DNA of 64,000 nucleotides from Bacillus sp. FJAT-27445 (GTDB lineage Bacteria; Bacillota; Bacilli; Bacillales; Cytobacillaceae): NCBI RefSeq assembly GCF_001510665.1, contig NZ_LMTI01000001.1:87642-151641 (forward strand), given 5' to 3'. Below, in pieces: positions 54,386-63,632 of this stretch. The translations under genes and the position numbers were made by a program. How positions within the stretch are numbered: position 1 is the first letter of the stretch; each line of letters opens with the position of its first letter. A model generated the notes under the pieces. That model did no database searches, was not told the origin of the DNA, and saw nothing but the letters and a program-made list of their open reading frames with translations.

Positions 54386-54748
54386 ATGTCCATCGAAATG
54401 AAAACGAAGTACGGGCAAATTGATATTTCAAATGAAGTGATCGCGACTATTTCAGGCGGTGCGGCGATAGACTGCTATGGCATTATTGGGATGGCTTCAA
54501 AACACCAGATCAAGGACGGCCTCACTGAAATATTGAGGAGAGAGAATTTCACGCGCGGCGTCATTGTTCGCCAGGAAAACGAACAGGTACATATTGATAT
54601 GTACATTATCGTTAGCTACGGAACGAAAATTTCCGAGGTTGCCCACAACGTGCAATCGAAAGTGAAATACACCCTCGAAAAAACGGTTGGTTTAACGGTT
54701 GACTCGGTAAATATTTACGTCCAGGGAGTTCGTGTAACGAACCCGTAG
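54386..54748 (+). CDS. yloU: Asp23/Gls24 family protein YloU
   Basis: A 120-residue Asp23/YloU envelope stress-type protein (IDISNEVIATISGGAAIDCYG; VSYGTKISEVAHNVQSKVK). Family members are abundant membrane-associated proteins of unclear mechanism. The ATG at 54386 follows AAGGGGGAAC; the longer frame from 54344 lacks a ribosome site. It precedes fakA by 16 bp, a conserved pair. Confidence 0.92.
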   Translation: MSIEMKTKYGQIDISNEVIATISGGAAIDCYGIIGMASKHQIKDGLTEILRRENFTRGVIVRQENEQVHIDMYIIVSYGTKISEVAHNVQSKVKYTLEKTVGLTVDSVNIYVQGVRVTNP

Positions 54749-54764
54749 TGAGGAGGAAGCATTA

Positions 54765-56441
54765 GTGTCTATAAAAGCGTTAAACGGTACACAATTTGCG
54801 GAAATGGTAATTCAGGGTGCCAACCACCTTTCAGCCAATGCGAAGCTGGTTGACTCCCTGAATGTTTTTCCCGTGCCTGATGGCGATACCGGAACAAATA
54901 TGAACCTGTCGATGACATCCGGCGCGAAGGAAGTAAAAAACAATGTACAGGAACATATAGGCAAGGTCGGAACAGCCCTTTCAAAAGGACTGTTAATGGG
55001 AGCTCGAGGAAATTCAGGGGTAATCCTGTCCCAGCTATTCAGGGGATTCGCAAAAGCGATTGAAAATAAAGCGTCAATCAGCGGGAAGGAATTTGCCGCA
55101 GCGCTTGAATCAGGGGTTGAAACCGCCTACAAAGCCGTCATGAAGCCAGTAGAAGGCACAATTTTGACAGTAGCAAAGGATTCCGCCCGAAAAGGAGTAC
55201 AGGCTTCAAAGACAACAGATGATATTATTGAAATCATGGAAGCAGTCCTGGCCGAGTCGAAAGCATCCTTGAAGCGGACGCCTGACCTCCTGCCTGTCCT
55301 GAAGGAAGTCGGAGTGGTTGATAGCGGCGGACAGGGACTCGTTTTTGTCTATGAAGGATTCCTTGCTGAGCTTAAAGGGGAAAAGCTTCCTGATTCACCT
55401 GAAACTTTGCCGTCTATGAATGATTTAATAAGTGCAGAGCATCACAGAAGTGTACAATCCTATATGAATACAGAAGACATTGAATTTGGTTATTGCACTG
55501 AATTCATGGTCAGGTTCGAAGCGGACAAACTTGCAGGAAAACCCTTCAAGGAAGAGACATTCAGGCAGGACCTTAGCCAATACGGCGATTCCCTCCTGGT
55601 GATAGCCGATGAGGATGTTGCCAAAGTACATATCCATTCCGAGCAGCCGGGAACAGTGCTGAGTTATGGGCAGCGTTACGGGGATCTCATCAACATTAAA
55701 ATCGAAAATATGCGCCAGCAGCATACGAATATTGTAGGTGAAACCCAAACGCCACTTGTAGCAGCAAATGCGCCTAAAGAACGCCGGGAATATGGAATAG
55801 TCGCAGTATCAATGGGTGCGGGAATTGCCGAATTGTTCAGGAGCATCGGAGCACATGCTGTCATTGAAGGCGGCCAGACAATGAACCCAAGCACCGAGGA
55901 TATCGTTAAGGCAATAGAGGATGTCAACGCCGAAAAGGTATTTATACTCCCGAACAATAAAAACATCATTATGGCTGCCCAGCAGGCCGCGGAAGTAACC
56001 GGCCCGAAAGCGGTTGTCATCCAGTCGAAAACGGTTCCACAAGGGTTGTCTGCATTGCTTGCATTTAATCCGGGTGCGGAGATGAAGTCCAATGAAGCCG
56101 CAATGGCTGAAGCTATGGGACATGTTAAGACCGGACAGATCACTTTTGCTGTTAGGGATACGAGCATAGATGGCCTCGATATCGAAAAAGATGATTTCAT
56201 GGGAATTAATGAAGGGAAAATTGTTGTCAAGAGCAAGGAAAAGGTTGCGGCAGCGCAAGAACTTCTTGCAAAAATGCTAGATGACGATTCTGAGATTTTG
56301 ACAATTCTCCGGGGTGAGGACGTCACGGAGGAAGAGACCGCTGCAGTTGCTTCATTTGTGGAAGATAATTTCGCCGATGTCGAGATTGAAATCCACAATG
56401 GCGAACAGCCGTTATATTCTTTCATTTTTGCAATTGAATAA
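54765..56441 (+). CDS. fakA: Fatty acid kinase FakA (DAK2 domain, YloV)
   Basis: ATP-binding kinase subunit that phosphorylates exogenous fatty acids bound to FakB proteins. The 558-residue protein has an N-terminal DhaL/DAK2 domain with the metal/ATP motif VFPVPDGDTGTNMNLSM (about residues 33-49), GARGNSGVILSQ and GVVDSGGQGLVF, and a C-terminal DegV-like half. The GTG at 54765 is behind GAGGAGGAAG. This ties in with the plsX pathway downstream, since acyl-phosphate is also the PlsX product. Confidence 0.94.
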   Translation: MSIKALNGTQFAEMVIQGANHLSANAKLVDSLNVFPVPDGDTGTNMNLSMTSGAKEVKNNVQEHIGKVGTALSKGLLMGARGNSGVILSQLFRGFAKAIENKASISGKEFAAALESGVETAYKAVMKPVEGTILTVAKDSARKGVQASKTTDDIIEIMEAVLAESKASLKRTPDLLPVLKEVGVVDSGGQGLVFVYEGFLAELKGEKLPDSPETLPSMNDLISAEHHRSVQSYMNTEDIEFGYCTEFMVRFEADKLAGKPFKEETFRQDLSQYGDSLLVIADEDVAKVHIHSEQPGTVLSYGQRYGDLINIKIENMRQQHTNIVGETQTPLVAANAPKERREYGIVAVSMGAGIAELFRSIGAHAVIEGGQTMNPSTEDIVKAIEDVNAEKVFILPNNKNIIMAAQQAAEVTGPKAVVIQSKTVPQGLSALLAFNPGAEMKSNEAAMAEAMGHVKTGQITFAVRDTSIDGLDIEKDDFMGINEGKIVVKSKEKVAAAQELLAKMLDDDSEILTILRGEDVTEEETAAVASFVEDNFADVEIEIHNGEQPLYSFIFAIE

Positions 56442-56457
56442 AACGGACAATTTCAGA

Positions 56458-56502
56458 CAAGGCATACTGCTAGAAATGGCGGATGCCTTTTCTTCTTTTT
56501 TT
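56458..56502 (+). terminator. Rho-independent terminator of fakA
   Basis: AAGGCAT (56459-56465) pairs with ATGCCTT (56483-56489), followed by TTCTTCTTTTTTT. Confidence 0.8.
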
Positions 56503-56516
56503 ATCAGTAAAAGAAT

Positions 56517-56546
56517 TTGTCAAAATGCACAGAATTTCGTTAATAT
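56517..56546 (+). promoter_or_regulatory. Putative sigma-A promoter of sdaAB
   Basis: TTGTCA (56517-56522) and TTAATA/TAATAT (56540-56546) with 17-18 bp spacing, about 60 bp before sdaAB and after the fakA terminator. Confidence 0.5.
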
Positions 56547-56606
56547 ATAGGATAGGGCTTCGAAAGTATAAAGGGCTATGCCCGAGCGGATAAGGGGAAG
56601 GTCAAC

Positions 56607-57269
56607 ATGAAATATAAAAGTGTGTTCGATATTATCGGCCCGGTTATGATAGGGCCATCTAGTTCACATACAGCTGGAGCCGCACGGATTGGCCGTGTTG
56701 CCCGGAGCCTGTTTGGCCGGGAGCCAAAATGGGCGAATATATCACTCTATGGTTCTTTTGCAAAAACGTACCGAGGGCATGGAACCGATGTCGCATTAAT
56801 TGGCGGTTTGCTTGATTTTGATACTGACGATCAAAGGATTATCGATGCTATAGAACTGGCGCAGGAAAATGGGATGAAAATCCGGTTCATCGAGGAAGAT
56901 GCGCTGACTGACCACCCAAATACTGCAAGGGTAATCATCGGAGACGACAAAGGTGAGCTTGAACTCGTCGGCATTTCGATTGGCGGCGGGAAAATAGAGA
57001 TTACCGAGCTGAACGGTTTTGAACTCAAACTATCAGGGCACCACCCTGCCATCCTGGTTGTCCATAACGACAAGTTCGGCGCAATCGCGAATGTCGCCAA
57101 TGTTCTGGCCAATCATAAGATTAATATTGGCCATATGGAAGTTTCCAGGAAGGAAAAGGGGAAAATGGCACTAATGACTATTGAGGTTGACCACAATATT
57201 GGGCAGGATATATTGGATGAAATCGAAAAACTGCCGAATATCCTAAAAGTAACAAAAATCGTTGATTAA
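56607..57269 (+). CDS. sdaAB: L-serine dehydratase, beta subunit
   Basis: Regulatory/beta chain of the two-subunit iron-sulfur L-serine dehydratase (serine to pyruvate and ammonia). The 220-residue protein has the serine dehydratase beta domain (GPSSSHTAGAARIGRVAR, about residues 16-33; GSFAKTYRGHGTD) and a C-terminal ACT domain (about 148-220: AIANVANVLANHKINIGHM). GGGAAGG precedes the ATG. The alpha subunit follows after 31 bp. Confidence 0.96.
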   Translation: MKYKSVFDIIGPVMIGPSSSHTAGAARIGRVARSLFGREPKWANISLYGSFAKTYRGHGTDVALIGGLLDFDTDDQRIIDAIELAQENGMKIRFIEEDALTDHPNTARVIIGDDKGELELVGISIGGGKIEITELNGFELKLSGHHPAILVVHNDKFGAIANVANVLANHKINIGHMEVSRKEKGKMALMTIEVDHNIGQDILDEIEKLPNILKVTKIVD

Positions 57270-57300
57270 CTAGAGGAAAAACCCAAAGGGGGGATGGCGG

Positions 57301-58185
57301 ATGTTCCGCAACGTGGCAGAGCTGGTCGAATTGGCAACCAGTAGAAATGTTAAAATAGCAGAAATCATGATAGAACAGGAAATAGAAGTAACAGGCCGGT
57401 CAAGGGAAGAGATCATTTCCATGATGGACCGTAACCTCGAGGTCATGGAACAGGCCGTTGAACGAGGAATTAAAGGTGTAAAGTCCCATTCAGGGCTAAC
57501 AGGCGGGGATGCCGTCCTAATGCAGCAATATATCCAAAAAGGGAATTTTTTATCCGGTGAAACGCTGCTTGACGCCGTGAGCAAGGCAGTTGCGACAAAC
57601 GAAGTGAATGCGGCAATGGGAACCATTTGCGCGACTCCGACCGCAGGATCAGCCGGCGTCGTTCCGGGAACATTGTTTGCTGTAAAAAATAAGCTGAACC
57701 CGACACGCGAACAAATGGTTTCGTTTTTATTCACGTCAGGGGCCTTCGGCTTTGTAGTCGCCAATAATGCTTCTATTTCCGGAGCTGCTGGCGGCTGCCA
57801 GGCAGAGGTTGGTTCAGCTGCGGGCATGGCGGCGGCAGCACTTGTCGAGCTTGCGGGTGGAACGCCGGAGCAATGTGCCGAAGCAATGGCTATAACTTTG
57901 AAAAATATGCTGGGTCTCGTCTGCGACCCTGTTGCGGGACTTGTTGAGGTACCATGTGTTAAAAGGAATGCAATGGGTGCGGCAAATGCGATGGTCGCCG
58001 CGGATATGGCGCTGGCAGGTATCAAGAGCCGCATTCCATGCGATGAAGTAATCGATGCTATGTTTAAAATTGGCCAATCGATGCCAACAGCTTTAAAAGA
58101 GACTGCACAGGGGGGATTGGCGGCGACTCCAACCGGTAGGGAGCTGGAAGCGAAGATTTTTGGAATCCCGCTGACAAAAAAGTGA
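57301..58185 (+). CDS. sdaAA: L-serine dehydratase, alpha subunit
   Basis: Catalytic chain with a 4Fe-4S cluster. The 294-residue protein has ligand-type cysteines in TICATPTAGSAG (about residue 103), GGCQAEVG (about 162) and LVCDPVAGLVEVPCVKRN (about 205-222). GGGGGGATGG lies before the ATG. The 3' end overlaps the recG reading frame by four bases. Confidence 0.95.
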   Translation: MFRNVAELVELATSRNVKIAEIMIEQEIEVTGRSREEIISMMDRNLEVMEQAVERGIKGVKSHSGLTGGDAVLMQQYIQKGNFLSGETLLDAVSKAVATNEVNAAMGTICATPTAGSAGVVPGTLFAVKNKLNPTREQMVSFLFTSGAFGFVVANNASISGAAGGCQAEVGSAAGMAAAALVELAGGTPEQCAEAMAITLKNMLGLVCDPVAGLVEVPCVKRNAMGAANAMVAADMALAGIKSRIPCDEVIDAMFKIGQSMPTALKETAQGGLAATPTGRELEAKIFGIPLTKK

Positions 58186-60230
58186 ATATAAATCTCATGC
58201 AATCAGTAAAAGTCCTAAAAGGAATTGGCGATGAAACAGCTGAGCTTCTGGCAGATATGAATATTGTTACGATCAAGGATTTGCTCGAACATTTCCCATA
58301 CCGCTACGAAGACTACAGGCTGCGTGATTTGGCTGATGTGAAGCATGATGAAAGAATAACCGTGGAGGGGAAGGTTCATAGCGAGCCTTCCCTTGCCCGT
58401 TTTTCAAAAAATAAATCCCGGATGACAGTCCGTATCCTCATAGGGCGGTACCTCGTCCAGGCAATCATCTTCAATCAGCCATACCTGAAAAATAAAATAA
58501 CGATTAATGAAACGGTGACAGTCACTGGAAAGTGGGACCTGCACCGAATGGCTATCACCGTTTCCGAAATGCACTTCGGTGAAAATAGAGCAGGGAAAAT
58601 GTTCGAGCCGGTTTACGCATTGCGTGGCAGCCTAACTATGAAAAATATGCGAAAATATATCGCCCAGGCATTTGCTCTCTATGGGAATGAAATGGAGGAA
58701 ACGCTTCCTGATGGACTGATTAAAAAGTATCGGCTTCCTAACCGCAGGGACGCGCTGCAGGTCATGCATTTTCCTGACACGCCTGAGGATGTCAAAAAAG
58801 CAAGGCGCCGGTTTGTGTACGAGGAATTTTTGGCTTTCCAGCTGAAAATGCAAGCACTCCGCAAACTTGAGAGGGAGCAATCTCTTGGCATAGTCCAGAA
58901 CTACGACCTTGCACGGCTAAAGCAATTTATTGATAGTCTGCCTTTCCCGCTTACTGGAGCACAAAAGAGAGTTGTGAATGAAATCCTGGCCGACATGAAG
59001 TCGCCTTTCAGAATGAACCGCCTGCTGCAGGGGGATGTAGGTTCAGGGAAGACGGTCGTTGCCGCGATTGGCCTCTTTGCAAGTGTTTCGTCGGGTAGGC
59101 AGGGTGCCCTGATGGTCCCGACGGAAATATTGGCTGAACAGCATTCCTCATCCCTAAAAGAGCTTTTTGAGCCAATTGGCGTTCGTTGCGAGCTATTGAC
59201 GAGCTCTGTAAAAGGTAAGGCGAGGAAGGAAATTCTTGCAGCCCTTGCCGCGGGAGAAATCGATATTTTGATTGGCACACATGCGCTGATTCAAGAGGAA
59301 GTTGTTTTTAAGAGCCTTGGCTTCGTCATTACCGACGAACAGCACCGATTTGGAGTAGAGCAGCGCAGGGTCCTTAGGGAAAAAGGCGAAAACCCAGATG
59401 TCCTGTTCATGACGGCGACTCCCATTCCAAGGACGCTTGCGATTACTGTTTTTGGTGAAATGGATGTTTCGGTTATTGACGAAATGCCTGCCGGCAGAAA
59501 AACGATCGAAACGTATTGGGCCAGGGAGGATATGCTAGACAGGGTTCTCGCATTCATGGAAAAGGAATTGCGGAAGGGACGCCAGGCATATGTGATTTGC
59601 CCCTTGATTGAAGAATCGGATAAACTCGACGTCCAAAACGCGATTGATGTCCACAGCTCGCTTGTTTTCTATTTTCAGGACAGGTACAAGGCAGGTCTTA
59701 TGCACGGCCGCCTTCCTTCTGCTGAAAAAGAGGAGGTCATGAGGGCGTTTGCCGAAAATGAAATCCAGGTCCTTGTCTCGACAACTGTTGTGGAAGTGGG
59801 CGTCAACGTACCAAATGCCACAATGATGGTCATCTATGACGCGGAACGGTTCGGCCTTGCTCAACTTCACCAGCTCCGGGGAAGGGTAGGCAGGGGAAGT
59901 GATCAATCCTATTGCATATTGCTCGCGGAACCTAAATCCGAAGTGGGCAAAGAACGGATGAAAATCATGACCGAAACGAATGATGGCTTCGTTGTTAGTG
60001 AAAAGGACCTTGAGCTAAGGGGGCCAGGCGACTTTTTTGGCAAAAAGCAAAGCGGAATACCAGAGTTCAAGGTTGCCGATATGGTCCATGATTACCGGGC
60101 TCTTGAAACAGCGAGGGAGGATGCGGCAAAGCTAGTCCAGTCAAGGGCATTCTGGGAGTCGCCAGAATATGAAAACCTTAGGACTGGGTTAATCGAGGCT
60201 GGGATTCTTAAAGGGGAAAAGCTCGATTGA
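58182..60230 (+). CDS. recG: ATP-dependent DNA helicase RecG
   Basis: Branch-migrating helicase for fork reversal and Holliday junction processing. The 682-residue protein has an N-terminal wedge/OB domain (about residues 60-145), helicase motif I GDVGSGKTVVAA (about 285), motif II DEQH (about 384), TATPIPRTL, and motif VI QLHQLRGRVGRG (about 562-573). GTG 58182 overlaps the sdaAA stop; ATG 58197 is an alternative start and neither has a strong ribosome site. Confidence 0.96.
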   Translation: MNINLMQSVKVLKGIGDETAELLADMNIVTIKDLLEHFPYRYEDYRLRDLADVKHDERITVEGKVHSEPSLARFSKNKSRMTVRILIGRYLVQAIIFNQPYLKNKITINETVTVTGKWDLHRMAITVSEMHFGENRAGKMFEPVYALRGSLTMKNMRKYIAQAFALYGNEMEETLPDGLIKKYRLPNRRDALQVMHFPDTPEDVKKARRRFVYEEFLAFQLKMQALRKLEREQSLGIVQNYDLARLKQFIDSLPFPLTGAQKRVVNEILADMKSPFRMNRLLQGDVGSGKTVVAAIGLFASVSSGRQGALMVPTEILAEQHSSSLKELFEPIGVRCELLTSSVKGKARKEILAALAAGEIDILIGTHALIQEEVVFKSLGFVITDEQHRFGVEQRRVLREKGENPDVLFMTATPIPRTLAITVFGEMDVSVIDEMPAGRKTIETYWAREDMLDRVLAFMEKELRKGRQAYVICPLIEESDKLDVQNAIDVHSSLVFYFQDRYKAGLMHGRLPSAEKEEVMRAFAENEIQVLVSTTVVEVGVNVPNATMMVIYDAERFGLAQLHQLRGRVGRGSDQSYCILLAEPKSEVGKERMKIMTETNDGFVVSEKDLELRGPGDFFGKKQSGIPEFKVADMVHDYRALETAREDAAKLVQSRAFWESPEYENLRTGLIEAGILKGEKLD

Positions 60231-60254
60231 TGCGAGGAGGCAGGATAATTATTC

Positions 60255-60305
60255 TTGCAATCTGTATATCTTACTTTTATACTACTGTTAGTACCTAGTC
60301 ATAAG
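60255..60305 (+). promoter_or_regulatory. fapR operon promoter with FapR operator
   Basis: TTGCAA (60255-60260), a 17-bp spacer and TATACT (60278-60283) form a good sigma-A promoter. TTAGTACCTAGTCATAA (60288-60304) downstream matches the FapR box (TTAGTACCTnnTCTTAAT type). FapR bound there would block its own operon until malonyl-CoA rises, as known in B. subtilis. Confidence 0.85.
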
Positions 60306-60325
60306 AGCAATGGCGGAGGATGCAT

Positions 60326-60922
60326 ATGAAACGAAACAAGAAGGAACGCCAGCGAGAACTGGTGATAACCATAAAAGAAAACCCGTTTATTACAGATGAG
60401 GAATTGGCGGAGCACTTTTCCGTCAGCGTCCAGACAATCAGGCTGGACCGGCTCGAGCTCTCGATACCAGAGCTGCGGGAACGGATTAAGAATGTTGCTG
60501 AAAAACGGTTTGAGGATGAAGTGCGTTCCCTGCCTATTGACGAAGTAATTGGGGACATCATCGATATCGATTTGGACCAAAGCGCGATTTCAATTTTGGA
60601 TATTAATAAAGAGCATGTTTTTAAGCGGAACAGGATTGCCAGGGGGCACCATTTATTTGCCCAGGCAAACTCCCTTGCAGTTGCGGTCATCAATGATGAA
60701 CTTGCCCTGACTGCCAAATCCAGCCTGCAATTTAAACGGTCTGTACACGAAGGCGAGAGGGTTATTGCAAAAGCAAAGGTAACCCGCATCGACAATGAAA
60801 GCGGCAGAACATTGGTCGAAGTGACAAGCTATGTGAACAATGAGCCGGTTTTCATTGGGGAATTTGACATGTTCCGTTCAAATAAAAGCAGAGGTGGCAA
60901 TGCGGATGAAGCTGGCAATTGA
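60326..60922 (+). CDS. fapR: Fatty acid and phospholipid biosynthesis regulator FapR
   Basis: Malonyl-CoA-responsive repressor of lipid synthesis genes. The 198-residue protein has an N-terminal DeoR-like helix-turn-helix ([20 protein letters not shown], about residues 18-37), a linker helix ([16 protein letters not shown]) and a C-terminal hot-dog effector domain ([20 protein letters not shown], about 90-110). ATG 60326 is preceded by GCGGAGGATG. It heads fapR-plsX-fabD-fabG. Confidence 0.97.
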   Translation: MKRNKKERQRELVITIKENPFITDEELAEHFSVSVQTIRLDRLELSIPELRERIKNVAEKRFEDEVRSLPIDEVIGDIIDIDLDQSAISILDINKEHVFKRNRIARGHHLFAQANSLAVAVINDELALTAKSSLQFKRSVHEGERVIAKAKVTRIDNESGRTLVEVTSYVNNEPVFIGEFDMFRSNKSRGGNADEAGN

Positions 60923-61910
60923 CGCAATGGGCGGTGACCATGCGCCGAAGGAAATCGTCCTTGGCGCCATGAAAGCTGTTGATACTTATAACGACATCGA
61001 GATTTTGCTTGTCGGCGATGAGGCAAAAATAAAGGAAACATTCACAGGGCATGACAGGATATCGATTTTGCATACAGATGAAGTTATTCTAAGCACCGAT
61101 GAGCCAGTCAGGGCAGTAAGGCGGAAAAAAAATGCTTCCATGGTCCTCGCTGCCAGGCAGGTAGCGGATGGAGCCGCGGATGCCTGCATCTCCGCCGGCA
61201 ATACGGGGGCATTGATGGCATCGGGCCTTTTTGTTGTTGGACGCATCGAGGGGATAGACCGGCCTGCACTGGCTCCGACTTTGCCGACAATTGGCGGAGA
61301 AGGGTTTTTATTGCTTGACGTTGGAGCCAATGTTGATGCCAAGCCTGAGCATCTGTTTCAATTTGCTCTAATGGGTTCTGTTTACTCTGAAAAAGTGAGG
61401 GGCGTCGCAAAGCCTAGGGTTGGCCTCCTGAATATCGGAACCGAGGAAAAGAAAGGAACCGATTTGACAAAGCAGGCATATTCCTTAATGGCGCAATCGG
61501 ACTTGAATTTTGTCGGAAACGTCGAAGCGAGGGATTTGCTGAACGGAATCGCCGATGTTGTCGTCACTGACGGTTTTACAGGGAACATGGTTTTGAAAAC
61601 GGTCGAAGGCACGGCGATGTCTGTTTTTAAAATGCTGAAGGGTACGCTTACATCAAGCCTGAAAAGCAAACTCGCGGCAGCAATCCTTAAACCTGACCTG
61701 ATGGTTCTTAAAAACCAGATGGATTACTCCGAGTACGGTGGGGCGGCATTATTCGGATTGAAGGCGCCTGTTATAAAAGCGCATGGGTCCTCGAATGCCC
61801 AAGCGATTTTCAGCGCTATCCGCCAAACGCGAGAAATGGTTGCAAATAATGTCACGGGCCTGATTAAACAGTCTGCAGAAAATGCAAATCAGGTTCGACA
61901 CGAATCTTAA
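60906..61910 (+). CDS. plsX: Phosphate acyltransferase PlsX
   Basis: Peripheral membrane enzyme converting acyl-ACP to acyl-phosphate for PlsY. The 334-residue protein starts [18 protein letters not shown] and has [14 protein letters not shown] (about residues 95-108), [15 protein letters not shown] and [21 protein letters not shown] positions the start at 60906 rather than the in-frame ATG at 60900; it overlaps fapR by 17 bp. Confidence 0.97.
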   Translation: MKLAIDAMGGDHAPKEIVLGAMKAVDTYNDIEILLVGDEAKIKETFTGHDRISILHTDEVILSTDEPVRAVRRKKNASMVLAARQVADGAADACISAGNTGALMASGLFVVGRIEGIDRPALAPTLPTIGGEGFLLLDVGANVDAKPEHLFQFALMGSVYSEKVRGVAKPRVGLLNIGTEEKKGTDLTKQAYSLMAQSDLNFVGNVEARDLLNGIADVVVTDGFTGNMVLKTVEGTAMSVFKMLKGTLTSSLKSKLAAAILKPDLMVLKNQMDYSEYGGAALFGLKAPVIKAHGSSNAQAIFSAIRQTREMVANNVTGLIKQSAENANQVRHES

Positions 61911-61925
61911 TTACGAGGTGCTTCA

Positions 61926-62873
61926 ATGGGTAAAATAGCATTTATCTTTCCGGGCCAAGGCTCCCAAACGGTTGGCATGGGGCAAGGGCTTGCCGGGAAT
62001 CATGAAAAAAGCAAGGCTCTATTCAAAAAGGCCGACGAGCTACTGGGCTATAGCCTGTCGGACATCATGTTTGAAGGTCCACAGGAGGTCTTGACCAAAA
62101 CAGTCAATACACAGCCTGCATTGCTTACAGTCAGCACGGCTCTTCTGGAATTATTCCGCGAGTCTGGGATTCAAGCCGATTATGCTGCCGGGCACAGCCT
62201 TGGTGAATATTCCGCTCTAGTCGCAGCAGGCGCCATTTCTTTTGATGAAGGGGTCTGCATTGTGAGAAAAAGAGGAGAATTCATGGAAGAGGCAGTTCCG
62301 GACGGTTTAGGAGCAATGGCTGCCGTGTTGGGGCTTGATCGCGAGCCTCTTGCGGAAGCAGCCGCGGCTGTCACTTCTGACGGCCATCCTGTACAATTGG
62401 CCAATATCAATTGCCCAGGACAAATCGTTATTTCCGGAACCGCTGAAGGTGTCAGGCTTGCCGGTGAGAAAGCAAAGGAGGCAGGAGCGAAACGGGTAAA
62501 ACAGCTTGAAGTGAGCGGCCCATTCCATTCCAGCCTGATGGAACCTGCTGCCGAAAGGCTAAGCGATGTCCTTAACGGAGCGAAAATCAGGAAAGCAGCC
62601 ATTCCAGTAATCGCAAATGCCGATGCCATGCCTATGGAAGATGGCGAAACAATTAAGGCAAACTTGGTCAAGCAGCTCTATTCCCCTGTATTGTGGGAAG
62701 ATTCTGTCCAGAAAATGATCGAGCTGGGTGTTGATACATTCATTGAGTTTGGACCTGGTAAAGTGCTTGGCGGCCTTGTGAAAAAGATCAGCAGGGACGT
62801 GAAAATCTATTCAGTGTCCGATGAACAGAGCTGCAAGGATACCATTGCTGCCCTTAAGGAGGAAAAAGAATGA
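61926..62873 (+). CDS. fabD: Malonyl-CoA:ACP transacylase
   Basis: Loads malonyl onto ACP. The 315-residue protein has the active-site Ser91 in [20 protein letters not shown] at the N-terminus, the conserved Arg in VRKRGEFM (about 116) and the catalytic His in SGPFHSSLM (about 200). ACGAGGTG precedes the ATG. The stop overlaps the fabG start by four bases. Confidence 0.97.
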   Translation: MGKIAFIFPGQGSQTVGMGQGLAGNHEKSKALFKKADELLGYSLSDIMFEGPQEVLTKTVNTQPALLTVSTALLELFRESGIQADYAAGHSLGEYSALVAAGAISFDEGVCIVRKRGEFMEEAVPDGLGAMAAVLGLDREPLAEAAAAVTSDGHPVQLANINCPGQIVISGTAEGVRLAGEKAKEAGAKRVKQLEVSGPFHSSLMEPAAERLSDVLNGAKIRKAAIPVIANADAMPMEDGETIKANLVKQLYSPVLWEDSVQKMIELGVDTFIEFGPGKVLGGLVKKISRDVKIYSVSDEQSCKDTIAALKEEKE

Positions 62874-63613
62874 AGCTCGAAGCCAAATCGGCACTTGTCA
62901 CAGGCGCATCCAGAGGGATAGGACGTGAAATCGCCCTTGAACTTGCGAGGCAAGGCGCGAACGTCGTAATTAATTTCGCTGGAAGCGAAGCAAAGGCAAA
63001 TGAAGTTGCTGAAGAAATCAAGGCGATGGGCAGGGAAGCTTTTGCCATACAGGGAGATGTTTCTAATTCGGACGCCGTCGCTGCTATGGTAAAGGAAACC
63101 GTTGAACGGTTTGGTACCCTTGATATTCTTGTTAACAATGCGGGTATTACAAGGGATAATCTGTTAATGAGGATGAAGGAATCCGAATGGGATGATGTAA
63201 TAAACATTAACCTAAAAGGAGTTTTCCTCTGCACTAAAGCCGTTACACGCCAAATGATGAAACAGCGGAACGGCCGCATTATCAATATTGCTTCAATTGT
63301 TGGGGTAAGCGGAAATCCTGGGCAAGCTAACTATGTCGCAGCGAAGGCAGGGGTCATCGGCCTTACAAAAACGGCAGCCAAGGAGCTTTCTTCAAGGAAT
63401 ATTAATGTAAATGCAATCGCTCCAGGCTTTATTACCACCGATATGACGGACAAGCTAACCGAAGAGGTAAAGGCGGAAATGCTCAAACAAATTCCTCTTG
63501 CGCGCTTTGGAGAACCTGGCGATATTGCGAAAGCCGTTGTTTTCCTAGCATCCGAGGATTCTTCCTACATGACAGGGCAAACTCTTCATATCGATGGCGG
63601 AATGGTTATGTAA
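62870..63613 (+). CDS. fabG: 3-oxoacyl-ACP reductase FabG
   Basis: NADPH-dependent short-chain dehydrogenase of the fatty-acid elongation cycle. The 247-residue protein has the cofactor loop [12 protein letters not shown] (about residues 11-22), NNAG (89-92) and the catalytic Ser142, Tyr155 and Lys159 ([14 protein letters not shown]). AAGGAGGAAA precedes the ATG. The gene expected next, acpP, has not begun by the end of the window; a repeat array starts 20 bases after the stop. Confidence 0.97.
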   Translation: MKLEAKSALVTGASRGIGREIALELARQGANVVINFAGSEAKANEVAEEIKAMGREAFAIQGDVSNSDAVAAMVKETVERFGTLDILVNNAGITRDNLLMRMKESEWDDVININLKGVFLCTKAVTRQMMKQRNGRIINIASIVGVSGNPGQANYVAAKAGVIGLTKTAAKELSSRNINVNAIAPGFITTDMTDKLTEEVKAEMLKQIPLARFGEPGDIAKAVVFLASEDSSYMTGQTLHIDGGMVM

Positions 63614-63632
63614 CCGTACAAAACAAACTGAT

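Noticed and set aside
55676..56425. 249-codon minus-strand frame opposite fakA
   Set aside because: Antisense shadow of a conserved gene, low-complexity Ser/Ala-rich translation and no ribosome site.
57270..58202. 310-codon open frame on the minus strand opposite sdaAA
   Set aside because: It is the antisense shadow of a well-supported sdaAA gene, with composition typical of antisense frames (rich in Ser, Thr, Ala and Pro) and no family resemblance.
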